Of a stretch of DNA of 64,000 nucleotides, positions 1-8,621 are shown one piece after another. A program made the translations under genes and the position numbers. This DNA is from CAMFLJ01 sp965279255. Its GTDB lineage: Bacteria > Actinomycetota > Acidimicrobiia > Acidimicrobiales > Acidimicrobilacustridaceae. The stretch lies in contig OZ257146.1 in assembly GCA_965279255.1 (NCBI GenBank), forward strand, positions 682,001 through 746,000, given 5' to 3'. Under the pieces are notes generated by a model. The model was given only the letters and a program-made list of their open reading frames with translations, did not search any database and was not told where the DNA came from. Positions within the stretch are counted from its first letter, which is position 1; each line of letters starts with the position of its first letter.

Positions 1-1
1 G

Positions 2-841
2 GCTGCCGGCACGGTGGCCACCGCGGTCGCGCTGGCCGCCACCCTCACCGGTCCGGAGCCCGCCCCGGCCGAGCTCACCGCCGCCCTCGCCGCGGCGGTC
101 GCCGCGGTGCCGGCGCTGGTCAAGGGCGGGGTGTGGCACGCCCCCGGCGATGCCGGGCTGAGCCCGCGCCTCACCGCCTGGGTGGGCGCCGCCCGGCTGG
201 CCGTCGGTCGCGCCGACGCGGCCGAGCCCCTCGCGTGGCTGATCGAGCGGGGCTCCCCGGTGTGGGCGTGGCCCGAGCTGGTCCACCCCCGCAGTGGGGG
301 CGGGTGCGCGGGCGAGGGCCATCACTCCGCCTCGACCGCCGCGGTGCTCGACCTGCTGCGGCGCTTCGCCGTGCACGAGCCCGGTGGCGGCCTCGCCATG
401 CTGCCGGCCGTGCCCGACGCCTGGCTCGGGCAGTCGATCGAGGCCCACGGCGTGGCGACCTCGTTCGGGACGTTGTCGTTCGCGCTGCGCTGGCACGGCG
501 AGCGGCCCGCCCTCCTGTGGGAGCTCGAGCCCCACTCCGACCCGGCGGTGGCGGCGGCGCTGAGGGCCTCGGGCCCGCTCGTGCTGACCGCGCCGGGCCT
601 CGACCCGTCGTGGTCGACCACCGAGCTGCGGGGCGAGGCCCTGCTGGAGTCGCCGGGCCGTCTGCCCGCGCCGGGCCCGGATGCCGGTGCGGACGACCAC
701 GACCACGACCACGACCACGGGGATGGCACGGCGACGCCCCCGCCGAGCGCCGACGAGGTCGCGGTCGAACTGCGCCCGGGTGCGGTCAGCGGCCGGGTCC
801 TCGACGCCGAGCCCCCGGAGGGTGGAGGCTCGTTCTCGTGA
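2..841 (+). CDS. C-terminal part of unknown protein, possibly carbohydrate-related (5' end outside window)
   Basis: The frame is open to the left edge, so the true start lies upstream and about 279 residues are visible. The middle (HPRSGGGCAGEGHHS, then PDAWLGQ, then LRWHGERPALLWEL) resembles the C-terminal end of barrel-type carbohydrate-active proteins in actinobacteria, but I cannot name a family from this fragment. Near the C-terminus is an acidic/histidine run of alternating D and H (bases about 695-720), a likely metal-binding patch. The stop codon overlaps the GTG start of the cyclase gene by 4 nt (GTGA), so the two are probably translated together. Function unknown. Confidence 0.6.
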   Translation, partial: AAGTVATAVALAATLTGPEPAPAELTAALAAAVAAVPALVKGGVWHAPGDAGLSPRLTAWVGAARLAVGRADAAEPLAWLIERGSPVWAWPELVHPRSGGGCAGEGHHSASTAAVLDLLRRFAVHEPGGGLAMLPAVPDAWLGQSIEAHGVATSFGTLSFALRWHGERPALLWELEPHSDPAVAAALRASGPLVLTAPGLDPSWSTTELRGEALLESPGRLPAPGPDAGADDHDHDHDHGDGTATPPPSADEVAVELRPGAVSGRVLDAEPPEGGGSFS

Positions 842-2460
842 GCGACACCGGCGACGGGACCACGACGGGCGAGGGCCCTGTCGATGCCATCGCCCGCTCC
901 CTCGAGCCGTACCTCGACTTCGAGGACCATCGCTACGACCTCCAGGAGGTCGCGGAGCTCTCCGGCATCGACGCCGAGCGCCTGCGCGACTTCTGGCGGG
1001 CCCTCGGCTTCCCCGACCCCCGGCCCGGCGACCGGGTGTTCGGCGACGCCGACGTGCGCATGCTCGCCCAGGTCGTGGCGTTGATGGCCGACGGCCTGGT
1101 CGAGCCCGAGGTCGCTCGACAGATGACCCGCGTGATCGGCGCGTCGCTCGACCGCATCGCCGCCGCCCAGATCGACGCCAACGTGCGGCGCGCCCAGGAG
1201 ACCAGCGCCGATCCCGTCATCGCCGCCGAGCTCACCCGCGAAGCCGCCAAGCTCGTGCCCGGCGTGCTCGAGCTGGTGTGGCGACGCCGCCTCGCCGCCG
1301 AGGCCCGCCGCCGCATGGTGCGGTCCGGCACCGAGGGTGGCGCGCCGGTCTGCGTGGGCTTCGCCGACCTGGTCGGGTTCACGGCCCAGACCCAGCAGCT
1401 CGACACGACCGCCCTCGCCGAGGTCGTCGGCCGCTTCGAGACGATCGCCTACGACGTGGTGGGGGAGCAGGGCGGCCGCGTCGTGAAGACCATCGGCGAC
1501 GAGGTCATGTTCGTGCACGACGACGTCGTCGCCGGCTGCCGCACCGCGCTCGAGCTGGCCCGCCGCTACCGCGAGGACGAGGCCCTGTCCGACGTGCGCG
1601 TCGGGTTGGCCCTGGGCCCGGTGCTCGAGCGCGACGGCGACGTGTACGGCCACACGGTCAACGTCGCCAGCCGCATCGTGAGCGTCGCCTACCCCGGCTC
1701 GGTCATCGTCTCCGCCGAGGTCCACGACGCCGTGCGCGATCGCCCCGAGTTCGGCTTCAACTCCCTCCGGAGCCACTACCTCAAGGACATCGGCCGGGTG
1801 CCGCTCTGGCGCATGCGGTCGGCCTCGGACCCGCTCGAGGGATCGTTCCGGTCGGCTCGCCGCGACTACGGGGCGCGCCAGCGCGTGCTCGAGGACCGGT
1901 GGGACGAGCAGCGCACCGCGGCGCGCCAGCGGGCCGAGGGGGTGGTCGACAAGCTCGACCTCGACGTCGACGACCTGCCCGGGCGGCTGCCCGACGCCTT
2001 TCGCGGCACCGCCTCCCCCGAGGACCTGCAGGCCCTCATCGACTCGCCCACCGATGGCGAGATCGACGCCCTGGCCGATGCCGTGCTCGCCGCCGACATC
2101 GATCCCGAGGTGCAGGTCGACATGCTCACCGACCTCGGCCTGGCGAAGGCGATGGCCGAGCTCCGCCTCGAGGCCGAGCGCAAGGCCGCCGAGGCCGACG
2201 AGGAGGCCGAGGCGGAGCTGCGGCGGATCGAGGAGGAGGCGACCCTCACCATCCGGGTGCTCGAGGACGAGTACCGCGAGCGGGTGGCCGACGCCATCGC
2301 CCGGGCGACCGAGGCGTCCCGCAAGGTCGACCGGGACGTCGTCGAGCGCCTGCGCCGCGTCGCCGAGGAGACCGAGAGCAAGGCCGCACAGGCCGGCCGG
2401 GACGCCCGGGCCAAGGCCCGTCGGGCCGCTCGCCAGCGGGCCCGCCGCCGCGGTCGCTGA
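838..2460 (+). CDS. Class III adenylate/guanylate cyclase with MerR-like N-terminal region and coiled-coil tail
   Basis: A 540-residue protein expected to make cAMP from ATP. Residues about 35-115 look like the helical regulatory domain of pH-sensing type actinobacterial cyclases (EVAELSGIDAERLRDFWRALG is MerR-like). The catalytic domain (about 170-330) has all key residues: metal Asp D177 (FADLVGF) and D221 (IGDEV), substrate-specifying K217 and D268 (DVYG), and transition-state N275 and R279 (NVASR). Residues about 340-540 form a long charged coiled coil ending in a very basic tail (RARRRGR). No membrane segment is seen, so it should be cytosolic. The start is the GTG overlapping the upstream stop (GTGA); earlier starts in the frame would run through the upstream gene. 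Confidence 0.88.
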   Translation: MSDTGDGTTTGEGPVDAIARSLEPYLDFEDHRYDLQEVAELSGIDAERLRDFWRALGFPDPRPGDRVFGDADVRMLAQVVALMADGLVEPEVARQMTRVIGASLDRIAAAQIDANVRRAQETSADPVIAAELTREAAKLVPGVLELVWRRRLAAEARRRMVRSGTEGGAPVCVGFADLVGFTAQTQQLDTTALAEVVGRFETIAYDVVGEQGGRVVKTIGDEVMFVHDDVVAGCRTALELARRYREDEALSDVRVGLALGPVLERDGDVYGHTVNVASRIVSVAYPGSVIVSAEVHDAVRDRPEFGFNSLRSHYLKDIGRVPLWRMRSASDPLEGSFRSARRDYGARQRVLEDRWDEQRTAARQRAEGVVDKLDLDVDDLPGRLPDAFRGTASPEDLQALIDSPTDGEIDALADAVLAADIDPEVQVDMLTDLGLAKAMAELRLEAERKAAEADEEAEAELRRIEEEATLTIRVLEDEYRERVADAIARATEASRKVDRDVVERLRRVAEETESKAAQAGRDARAKARRAARQRARRRGR

Positions 2461-2478
2461 AGGGCCTGGCGGACGCGC

Positions 2479-5181
2479 TCAGCCCGGCTCGTCGAGCCGG
2501 ATGGTGACGATCTCCCACGGGCCGAGCGCGACCTCGCCGGTGAACGGCGCGATCGGAGCGCCCCGCAGGTCGACCACGGTGCCGGTGCGGCCCGGCATCC
2601 GCATCGTCGCCGGTGAGCCGGTCGCCTCGAAGGCCCGCACCACGAGGTCGCCGTCCTCACGCAGCACGGCCGAGACCTCGGCGCCCTCGACCGTGAGGGC
2701 CGACCCGTCCATGGGGAGGTGGCCGCCGCCGGGCGCCCAGGTGGTGAGCAGCGGGAGCGAGAGCTCGTCGACCAGGCGCAGCGCGATCGGGGCGAGCGGC
2801 GTGGGCCCGTCGGGCCGTAGAGCGACGCCGTAGCGCAGCACGTGGCACCCCTCGAGCTGGGCGCCGGGCGTGGCGACCTCGGGCCCGGCGGGGAGGGGCC
2901 GCATCGTCATCGGCCCGTTGGAGAGCATGCCGGTGCAGCGCAGCAGGGTCAGGGCGAGGGCGCCGGCCGTGGGGGCGGGTGCCGCGTCGTCGAGGTCGAC
3001 GAGCTCGTACTCGAGCAGGCCCTCGTGCACCACGACGAGGCCTCCGGCGCCGACGAAGCGCCGCGACGGGTAGGTGGGCAGGGGCCGTTCGGTGGGGCCA
3101 CCCTCGGCGACCGTGCCTCGCTCGACGACGGCGAAGGCGCACTCGGCCTCGGAGGTGGTGGTTCGCTCGGGGAGGGGGAGCCAGGCCCGCAGGCGGTGGT
3201 CGCGGCTGCGGTTCTCGAGCTCGGTCGTGACGGTGACGAGGGGGGAGCCGGCGTGCACCGTGAGGACGGTCACGACCTCGGTGGTCACCTCGCCCACCCG
3301 CCGGCCGTCGACCACGGCCTCGGGGAGCCGGAGGGTCGTGCGGACCTCGACCCGTGCGCGCAACGGGCCGTGCTCGACGACGCCAACCGCGACCGAGTCG
3401 GGCCGGTCGACGCACGCCGTCGGCTCGTGGACCGGTGGCGACCAGTTGTAGGTGTCACCGGCGTCGCCGTCGTCGACGAGCCGCCCGAGACCGGTGGTGG
3501 AGCGGGCCCCCGACGCGTCGGCCAGTGCGAACGTGCCGTCTTCCGGATCGACGGTGAGCGTCAGCAGGCCGTTGGCCATGACCGCTCCTCCGTCGGGCGT
3601 CGGGGTCGCGCTGACAGGAGCGACGTCGGCCGGGAGGGGCACGGCGCGCCATCTCGCCCACCCGAGGCCGGGGACCTCGACCCGGGCCAGCACCCGCTGG
3701 CTCGGCGGGGCGGTGATGGTGACGAGCGCCGGGCCGTCCGGGGCGGCATCGGCGAGGGCCACCACGTCGGCCTTCAGCGAGCCGGCGTAGCGGCGGTCGC
3801 GGCGGGCCGGGTCGTGCTCGATGGTGATGGCCATCGTGGCGTCGGCACCGACGGACACCTCGGCCCGGTGCATGTTCGGGAACTCGTCGAGGGCCCGCTG
3901 CACGACCTGGACGCAGTCGCGGCGGCTGAGGTGGTCGATCACCGTGGTGCCGCCGCCGACGGCGACCTGCTGGGTGCCCTCGGGTGCGGTGGCGCCGGGG
4001 AGGTCGAGCTCCACCAGGCCGGCCCGGGCCCGGGCCGAGGGGTTCACGATGGTGGGGCCGGCCTCGCCGATCGAGCGGGCGAGGGCGTCGACGGCCCGCT
4101 CCACGAGCCCGTCGGCGATGTCGGTGGCGTCGGCGTAGCGGGCCAGCACCGCGTCGACGACCTCGTCGACCGAGCAGGCGCAGCTCGAGTCGTGGGCGGC
4201 GTCGAGCACCACCTGGCGCCAGGCCCGGTCGAGGAACGCGTGGGGCCAGCGGGCGGGCGGGAGGAACAACGCCGAGAGCGGTTCGGCCATCCGCTCGAGG
4301 GTGCGCTCGGCCCTGGCCGCGGCCTGCTTCACGTCGACCCGGTTGGAGGCCACGCCCATGAGGAGGTTGGCCCGAGCCCCGGAGCGCAGCTCGCCCCGCC
4401 AGCGGGGGAGGCCCTCGACCGGAGCGGACGCGACGTGGTCGGCCAGGCCGGTGATCACCAGGCGGTAGTCGCTCTGGGCGGCGTTGGCCTCGGCGACGAG
4501 TCGGGCGAGCTGGGGCTGCGGCATCAGGTGGTCGGTGCCGTTCATCCAGAGGATCGGGCCGGTCAGCATCTCGCCGTGGGCCTGCTCGAACCTGCGGATC
4601 ATCTCGACCAGCTCGACACCCGTGTCGGGCAGGGAGGCGCCGTTGCCGTAGCCCTCGGGGAGGTACTCGGCGCGCACAGTCGAGCCGTCGGGTGCCTCCC
4701 ACCAGAACCCCGAGCGGTCGACGGCCTCGGGGACGCCACGCCACACCACGGCGTGGTCCAGACCCGCCCGGCGCAGGATCTGGGGCATCTGGGCGACGTG
4801 GCCGAACATGTCGGGGAGGTACCCGACCTCCATGGCACCGCCGAAGTCGGCGGCCCGGCGCAGGCCCATCTGGAGGTCGCGCACGATCGTCTCGCCGGAG
4901 ACCAGGAACTCGTCCATGAGCACGTACCAGGGGCCCATGGCGAGGCGGCCGTCGGCGGCCAGGCGCCGCAACGTGGCCTCGGCCTCGGGCCGGATCTCGA
5001 GGTGGTCGTCGACCACGGCCATCTGCCCGTCGAGCATGAAGTGGGCGAACGCGGGGTCGGCCTCGAGCCGGGGCAGCAGGTCGTCGAGCAGGTCGACGAG
5101 GCGCATGCGGAACCGTTCGAAGGGCCAGTACCACTCGCGGTCCCAGTGGGTGTGGGGCACGATCGAGACGGTCCGCGGCAC
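2479..5181 (-). CDS. Glycoside hydrolase family 38 alpha-mannosidase
   Basis: About 900 residues, the normal length for bacterial GH38 enzymes that release alpha-linked mannose. The N-terminus has the zinc-binding HTHWDREW motif. YLPDMFGH carries the probable catalytic nucleophile Asp and WRQVVLDAAHDSSCACSVDEV matches the later zinc His region. The C-terminal two thirds are beta-rich, as in the family. No signal peptide is seen, so it is probably intracellular glycan turnover. The open frame allows GTG at 5187 or 5181. I chose 5181 because a TAGATT -10 lies at 5193-5188 and would leave no space before 5187. It is transcribed divergently from the RpiB-like gene and converges on the cyclase, with 18 nt between stops. 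Confidence 0.93.
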   Translation of the reverse strand: MPRTVSIVPHTHWDREWYWPFERFRMRLVDLLDDLLPRLEADPAFAHFMLDGQMAVVDDHLEIRPEAEATLRRLAADGRLAMGPWYVLMDEFLVSGETIVRDLQMGLRRAADFGGAMEVGYLPDMFGHVAQMPQILRRAGLDHAVVWRGVPEAVDRSGFWWEAPDGSTVRAEYLPEGYGNGASLPDTGVELVEMIRRFEQAHGEMLTGPILWMNGTDHLMPQPQLARLVAEANAAQSDYRLVITGLADHVASAPVEGLPRWRGELRSGARANLLMGVASNRVDVKQAAARAERTLERMAEPLSALFLPPARWPHAFLDRAWRQVVLDAAHDSSCACSVDEVVDAVLARYADATDIADGLVERAVDALARSIGEAGPTIVNPSARARAGLVELDLPGATAPEGTQQVAVGGGTTVIDHLSRRDCVQVVQRALDEFPNMHRAEVSVGADATMAITIEHDPARRDRRYAGSLKADVVALADAAPDGPALVTITAPPSQRVLARVEVPGLGWARWRAVPLPADVAPVSATPTPDGGAVMANGLLTLTVDPEDGTFALADASGARSTTGLGRLVDDGDAGDTYNWSPPVHEPTACVDRPDSVAVGVVEHGPLRARVEVRTTLRLPEAVVDGRRVGEVTTEVVTVLTVHAGSPLVTVTTELENRSRDHRLRAWLPLPERTTTSEAECAFAVVERGTVAEGGPTERPLPTYPSRRFVGAGGLVVVHEGLLEYELVDLDDAAPAPTAGALALTLLRCTGMLSNGPMTMRPLPAGPEVATPGAQLEGCHVLRYGVALRPDGPTPLAPIALRLVDELSLPLLTTWAPGGGHLPMDGSALTVEGAEVSAVLREDGDLVVRAFEATGSPATMRMPGRTGTVVDLRGAPIAPFTGEVALGPWEIVTIRLDEPG

Positions 5182-5187
5182 CGCCAC

Positions 5188-5193
5188 AATCTA
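5188..5193 (-). promoter_or_regulatory. -10 element (TAGATT) of the GH38 gene
   Basis: On the minus strand TAGATT ends 6 nt before the GTG at 5181, the spacing expected of a leaderless promoter. No clear -35 or ribosome binding site is seen. Confidence 0.45.
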
Positions 5194-5221
5194 GGAGGCC
5201 TCGCCCTGGCCTCGGTCCGCG

Positions 5222-5227
5222 TACGGT
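5222..5227 (+). promoter_or_regulatory. -10 element (TACGGT) of the RpiB-like gene
   Basis: TACGGT ends 6 nt before the ATG at 5234 and there is no Shine-Dalgarno, which points to a leaderless transcript. It is back to back with the GH38 promoter in a space of about 50 nt. Confidence 0.5.
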
Positions 5228-5233
5228 TCGGCC

Positions 5234-5662
5234 ATGCGCATCGCCTACGGCACCGACGACACCACGCCGGCGACCGAGTCGCTGCGGCTCGACCTCGAAG
5301 CCCGCGGCCACGAGGTCCTGGTGGTCGCCGACGGCGTCGACTGGCCCGACGCCGGGCGGGCGGTGGGGGAGGCGGTGGCCTCGGGCCGCGCCGAGGTCGG
5401 TGTGGTGTGGTGCTGGACCGGGACCGGCGTCGTGATGGCGGCGACCAAGGTGCCCGGCGTGAGGGCGGCCCTGTGCGCCGACGCCGAGACCGCGCGGGGT
5501 GCTCGCCGCTGGAACGACGCCAACGTGGTCGGGCTGTCGCTGCGCCTGACCACCGCAGCGGTCGCCGGTGAGATCGTCGAGGCCTTCCTCGCCACCGGCG
5601 TCGACGAGGGAGAGGCCCGGCTGATCGACCGCGTCGAGGGGCCCGACCGGCACGCCGGGTGA
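5234..5662 (+). CDS. RpiB/LacA/LacB family sugar-phosphate isomerase-like protein
   Basis: A 142-residue protein of the ribose-5-phosphate isomerase B fold. It has the N-terminal GTDD and the family core VVWCWTGTGVVMAATKVPGV. In classical RpiB the loop reads C-G-T-G-x-G; here it is C-W-T-G-T-G, a variant seen in a distinct actinobacterial subgroup, so the substrate may differ from ribose 5-phosphate. The Cys that acts as base in RpiB is present, as is the later RWNDANV segment corresponding to the N-D-A-N motif. It stands alone, transcribed away from the mannosidase. Confidence 0.82.
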   Translation: MRIAYGTDDTTPATESLRLDLEARGHEVLVVADGVDWPDAGRAVGEAVASGRAEVGVVWCWTGTGVVMAATKVPGVRAALCADAETARGARRWNDANVVGLSLRLTTAAVAGEIVEAFLATGVDEGEARLIDRVEGPDRHAG

Positions 5663-5752
5663 GCCGGTGAGGGCCCGCGCCGCGCCCGGGCCCGGTGCGG
5701 GACCTTGGTTACCGATCGGTCACCTGGCCTCGCATGTGGCGCGCGTCACGTC

Positions 5753-5758
5753 TACAGT
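5753..5758 (+). promoter_or_regulatory. Possible -10 (TACAGT) for the substrate-binding protein gene
   Basis: TACAGT lies 58 nt before the ATG at 5817. A good ribosome binding site (GGAGG at about 5803) follows, so this transcript would have a leader, unlike many neighbours. Confidence 0.35.
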
Positions 5759-5816
5759 GCCCGTCGAGAGCGGCACCGGGGGGTGTCCGCGATGGCCGAA
5801 GCCCGGAGGCTCAACC

Positions 5817-7493
5817 ATGTCAACCCGTCCCCGGTCCCGACCCTGGGTCCTCGTCACCGCGGTGATCGCCGTCCTCGGCATCCTGCTCGCCGCGTGCGGT
5901 GGAAGCTCCGACTCCGGAGGCGACGGTGGCGGCGACGGGAAGACCAGCCCCGACGTCACCATCGCGGCCACGGGCGATCCCCAGGCCGGCGGCTCGCTGG
6001 CCTTCGGCCTCGAGGCCGAGAGCGACGGCTTCAACCCCACGGTCAACCGCTGGGCGATCTCCGGGATGATGGTGGCCAACGCGGTCTTCGACCCGCTCGC
6101 CGCCTACGACGCCAACGGCAAGGCCCAGCCCTACCTGGCCAAGTCCTTCACCCCGAGCGCCGACTTCAAGACCTGGACCATCGAGCTGCGCCCGGGCATC
6201 ACCTTCACCAACGGCGAGCCCCTCGACGGCGCCGCACTGAAGAAGGACATGGACGCCCTGCGGGCCTCGGCCCTCATCGGCATCGCCGCCGCCAACATCA
6301 ACGGCACCTCGGTCGACCCGGCCGACCCCATGAAGGTCATCGTGACGATGACCGACCCGTGGGCCGCCTTCCCGACCATCCTCACCGGCCAGGCCGGCAT
6401 GGTCGCCGCTCCGGCCCAGCTCGACGCCACTGGTGAGGCCGCCAGCCGCCAGCCGATCGGCACCGGGCCCTTCGCCCAGAAGGAGTGGGTGCCGGACAAC
6501 CGCTGGGTCGGCACCAAGAACGCCAACTACTGGCGCACCGACGACGCCGGCACGAAGCTCCCGTACCTCGACCAGGTCACCTTCAAGCCCATCGTCGACA
6601 CCCAGAACCGCACCAACGCCCTCATCAGCGGCGACGTGCAGATGATCCACACCACCGACTGGGCCTCGATCGACCAGATGGAGACCGCGGCCAAGGACGG
6701 CAAGGTCCAGGTCGTGCTCGACCCGACCGAGTCCGAGGAGACCTTCTTCATCCTCAACACGACGAAGGCGCCCCTCGACGACGTGCGGGTGCGGCAGGCC
6801 CTCGCCCTCTGCACCGACTCCTCCCAGATCCGCCTGGTCAGCCAGGTTCCGGACGGGTACGAGGCGACCAGCCAGTTCAAGACGGACTCGCCCTGGTACT
6901 CCGACGGCGGCTTCCCGGCCTACGACCCGGCGGCCGGCACCGACCTCATCAACCAGGTGAAGGCCGAGAAGGGCGACGTGTCGCTCAACCTCGGCACCAC
7001 CCCGGTGCCCAGCAACACCGCCATCACCCAGACGGCCGCCCAGCAGTGGGAGCAGTGCGGGGTGAAGGTGAACCTGATCACCACCGAGCAGAGCAAGTTC
7101 ATCGCCGACATGGCCACCGGCAACTTCCAGGCCAACCTCACCCGGCAGTTCGGTGAGTCCGACCCTGATCAGAGCTACCACTGGTGGTCCGGCAGCACCG
7201 CCACCGGTGCCCTCGCCCTGAACTTCGCCCGGCTCAACGACCCGCAGATCGACGCCGCCCTGAAGACGGCCCGTGGGTCCGACGACCCGGCGGTCCGCAA
7301 GCAGGCCTACGCCGACCTGGTCAAGCGCCAGAGCGAGCTCGTCCCCTACATCTGGATCAACCACACCCAGTGGGCCATCGGGGCGGCCAACAGCGTCCGG
7401 AACCTCACCAACGTGTCGTTGCCCGACGGGCAGCCGTCGCTGCCCTACCAGTCCGGCAACATGCGCCTGACCCAGACCTGGCTCCAGCCCTAG
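5817..7493 (+). CDS. ABC transporter substrate-binding lipoprotein, peptide/nickel (SBP_bac_5) family
   Basis: A 558-residue extracytoplasmic binding protein of the oligopeptide/nickel class. The N-terminus is a lipoprotein signal (basic start, hydrophobic stretch, LLAAC with the lipid-modified Cys at 27), followed by a Gly/Ser/Asp linker. The body has family hallmarks such as SKFIADMATGNFQANLTRQF and a near C-terminal YIWINHTQWAIG. No permease or ATPase genes follow within the window, so this is an orphan binding protein. A strong hairpin terminator lies 22 nt after the stop. ATG 5817 is preferred over upstream GTGs because GGAGG sits about 9 nt before it and because it places the signal peptide at the N-terminus. 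Confidence 0.92.
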   Translation: MSTRPRSRPWVLVTAVIAVLGILLAACGGSSDSGGDGGGDGKTSPDVTIAATGDPQAGGSLAFGLEAESDGFNPTVNRWAISGMMVANAVFDPLAAYDANGKAQPYLAKSFTPSADFKTWTIELRPGITFTNGEPLDGAALKKDMDALRASALIGIAAANINGTSVDPADPMKVIVTMTDPWAAFPTILTGQAGMVAAPAQLDATGEAASRQPIGTGPFAQKEWVPDNRWVGTKNANYWRTDDAGTKLPYLDQVTFKPIVDTQNRTNALISGDVQMIHTTDWASIDQMETAAKDGKVQVVLDPTESEETFFILNTTKAPLDDVRVRQALALCTDSSQIRLVSQVPDGYEATSQFKTDSPWYSDGGFPAYDPAAGTDLINQVKAEKGDVSLNLGTTPVPSNTAITQTAAQQWEQCGVKVNLITTEQSKFIADMATGNFQANLTRQFGESDPDQSYHWWSGSTATGALALNFARLNDPQIDAALKTARGSDDPAVRKQAYADLVKRQSELVPYIWINHTQWAIGAANSVRNLTNVSLPDGQPSLPYQSGNMRLTQTWLQP

Positions 7494-7515
7494 CGGCTCA
7501 ACGCTCGGGAACCTG

Positions 7516-7543
7516 CTGTGGCCCGGCTTAGGCCGGGCCACAG
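7516..7543. terminator. Perfect 12-bp hairpin with TTAG loop (terminator)
   Basis: CTGTGGCCCGGC at 7516-7527 and GCCGGGCCACAG at 7532-7543 are exact inverted repeats around a 4-nt loop. It lies 22 nt after the binding-protein stop. On the minus strand the loop holds the TAA stop of the decapeptide-repeat gene. There is no U-tract, as is usual in high-GC actinobacteria. Confidence 0.8.
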
Positions 7544-7845
7544 TCGCGTCTGCGGGCGCCACCGATGGAGAGGATCGACCCCGCGCCACCGATGGACAGG
7601 ATCGACCCGGTCGACCCGATGGACAGGATCGAGCCGCTGGACCCGATGGACAGCAGCGACCCGGCCGAGCCGATCGACAGCACCGAGCCAGCTGAGAACA
7701 ACGACCCGACCGAGGCGAACGAGAACCCCGAGGCGACGCTGAGGGCCGATCGGTGCGACCGGATCGAGCGCCACGACGTCGACGACCGGGCCGGGCGGAC
7801 CCCGCCGGTCGCGCCGGTGGTGGCCGGGAGGGTCGGAGCCGTCAT
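7528..7845 (-). CDS. Small decapeptide-repeat (GSILSIGSTG-type) protein, function unknown
   Basis: A 105-residue protein whose C-terminal half consists of about six 10-residue repeats of the pattern GS-I/L/V-LSIGS-A/S/T-G, matched by a 30-bp DNA period. The alternating small and hydrophobic residues suggest a beta-solenoid or a membrane-facing strand array. No catalytic motif is seen. I believe it is a real gene rather than a shadow: a TACCGT -10 ends exactly 6 nt before the ATG at 7845, and the repeat pattern makes sense only in this frame. Its TAA stop sits in the loop of the terminator hairpin. I recall similar small proteins in actinobacteria but cannot name a family. Confidence 0.6.
   Translation of the reverse strand: MTAPTLPATTGATGGVRPARSSTSWRSIRSHRSALSVASGFSFASVGSLFSAGSVLSIGSAGSLLSIGSSGSILSIGSTGSILSIGGAGSILSIGGARRRDCGPA
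7565..7710 (-). repeat. Degenerate 30-bp tandem repeats encoding decapeptides
   Basis: Units resembling GATGGACAGGATCGACCCGG recur every 30 bp on the plus strand, drifting with distance. On the minus strand they encode the LSIGS decapeptides of the small protein. Confidence 0.75.
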
Positions 7846-7851
7846 GGGGAC

Positions 7852-7857
7852 ACGGTA
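7852..7857 (-). promoter_or_regulatory. -10 (TACCGT) of the decapeptide-repeat gene
   Basis: TACCGT on the minus strand ends 6 nt before ATG 7845. It lies 10 nt from the divergent rnhB -10, so the two promoters overlap. Confidence 0.5.
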
Positions 7858-7867
7858 GCCAGGGGGC

Positions 7868-7873
7868 TACGGT
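7868..7873 (+). promoter_or_regulatory. -10 (TACGGT) of rnhB
   Basis: TACGGT ends 7 nt before the GTG start at 7881 and no ribosome binding site is seen, so the transcript is probably leaderless. Confidence 0.5.
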
Positions 7874-7880
7874 CGGGCCG

Positions 7881-8579
7881 GTGACGACCGTCGTCAAGCC
7901 GCTGCGCTCGGCTCTCCGCTCCAAGTCGCCCTCGTTGGCCCTCGAGCGCGAGCTGTGGGCCGCCGGCGACGACGTCGTGGTCGGTGTCGACGAGGTCGGG
8001 CGCGGGGCGTGGGCCGGTCCGCTCGTGGTGGGCGCCGCGGTGGTGCCGGCCGACCGGCGCATCTACAAGATCCGTGACTCCAAGATGCTCACCGAGCCCG
8101 AGCGCGAGGCCATGTTCGACCGGGTGTCGGAGTGGTGCCGCGCCTGGGCGATCGGCCTGGCCACCCACACCGAGTGCGACGAGCTCGGCATGTCGGCCGC
8201 CCAGAAGCTGGCCGCCCAGCGCGCCATCCAGGGCCTCGGGCTCGCCCCCGACCGCGTGCTCCTCGACGGCAACTGGGACTTCGTCGGCGGAGGCATCACC
8301 CGCACGGTCGTGAAGGGCGACGCCACGTGCGTGTCGATCGCGGCGGCCTCGATCCTGGCCAAGGTCAGCCGCGACCGCATGATGCGGGCGGAGGCCGAGA
8401 ACTTCCCGGGGTTCCACTTCCACGCCAACAAGGGCTACCCGTGCCCGAAGCACAAGCTGGCCCTCGCCGGCATGGGCCCCACCACGATCCATCGGCGCAC
8501 CTGGGCCTTCATGGACTCGCTGCCCTGGACCGGCATCCGCCGCACCCCGCCCGTCGGCACGCAGGCCTCGCTGTTCTGA
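7881..8579 (+). CDS. rnhB: Ribonuclease HII
   Basis: A 232-residue enzyme that cuts RNA in RNA-DNA hybrids and starts removal of misincorporated ribonucleotides. The signature GVDEVGRGAWAGPLVVGAAVV carries catalytic D37 and E38. The RIYKIRDSKMLTEPER segment, the later LLDGN and VKGDATC (Asp), and SILAKVSRDR complete the RNase HII set, which ends with the usual NKGYPCPKH region. Length is typical. It starts with GTG right after a leaderless-type -10 and is divergent from the small repeat protein. Confidence 0.97.
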   Translation: MTTVVKPLRSALRSKSPSLALERELWAAGDDVVVGVDEVGRGAWAGPLVVGAAVVPADRRIYKIRDSKMLTEPEREAMFDRVSEWCRAWAIGLATHTECDELGMSAAQKLAAQRAIQGLGLAPDRVLLDGNWDFVGGGITRTVVKGDATCVSIAAASILAKVSRDRMMRAEAENFPGFHFHANKGYPCPKHKLALAGMGPTTIHRRTWAFMDSLPWTGIRRTPPVGTQASLF

Positions 8580-8621
8580 GCCGTCGCGTACCCTGCTCGC
8601 ACCGATCGTCGAGGGGGACAC

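Noticed and set aside
2842..5187. Long plus-strand open frame opposite the GH38 gene
   Set aside because: Gly/Arg/Asp/Val-rich shadow without any domain; the minus strand carries a complete alpha-mannosidase.
5751..5816. Leaderless start for the substrate-binding protein
   Set aside because: The -10-like TACAGT is 58 nt away and a good ribosome binding site is present, so this gene is leadered.
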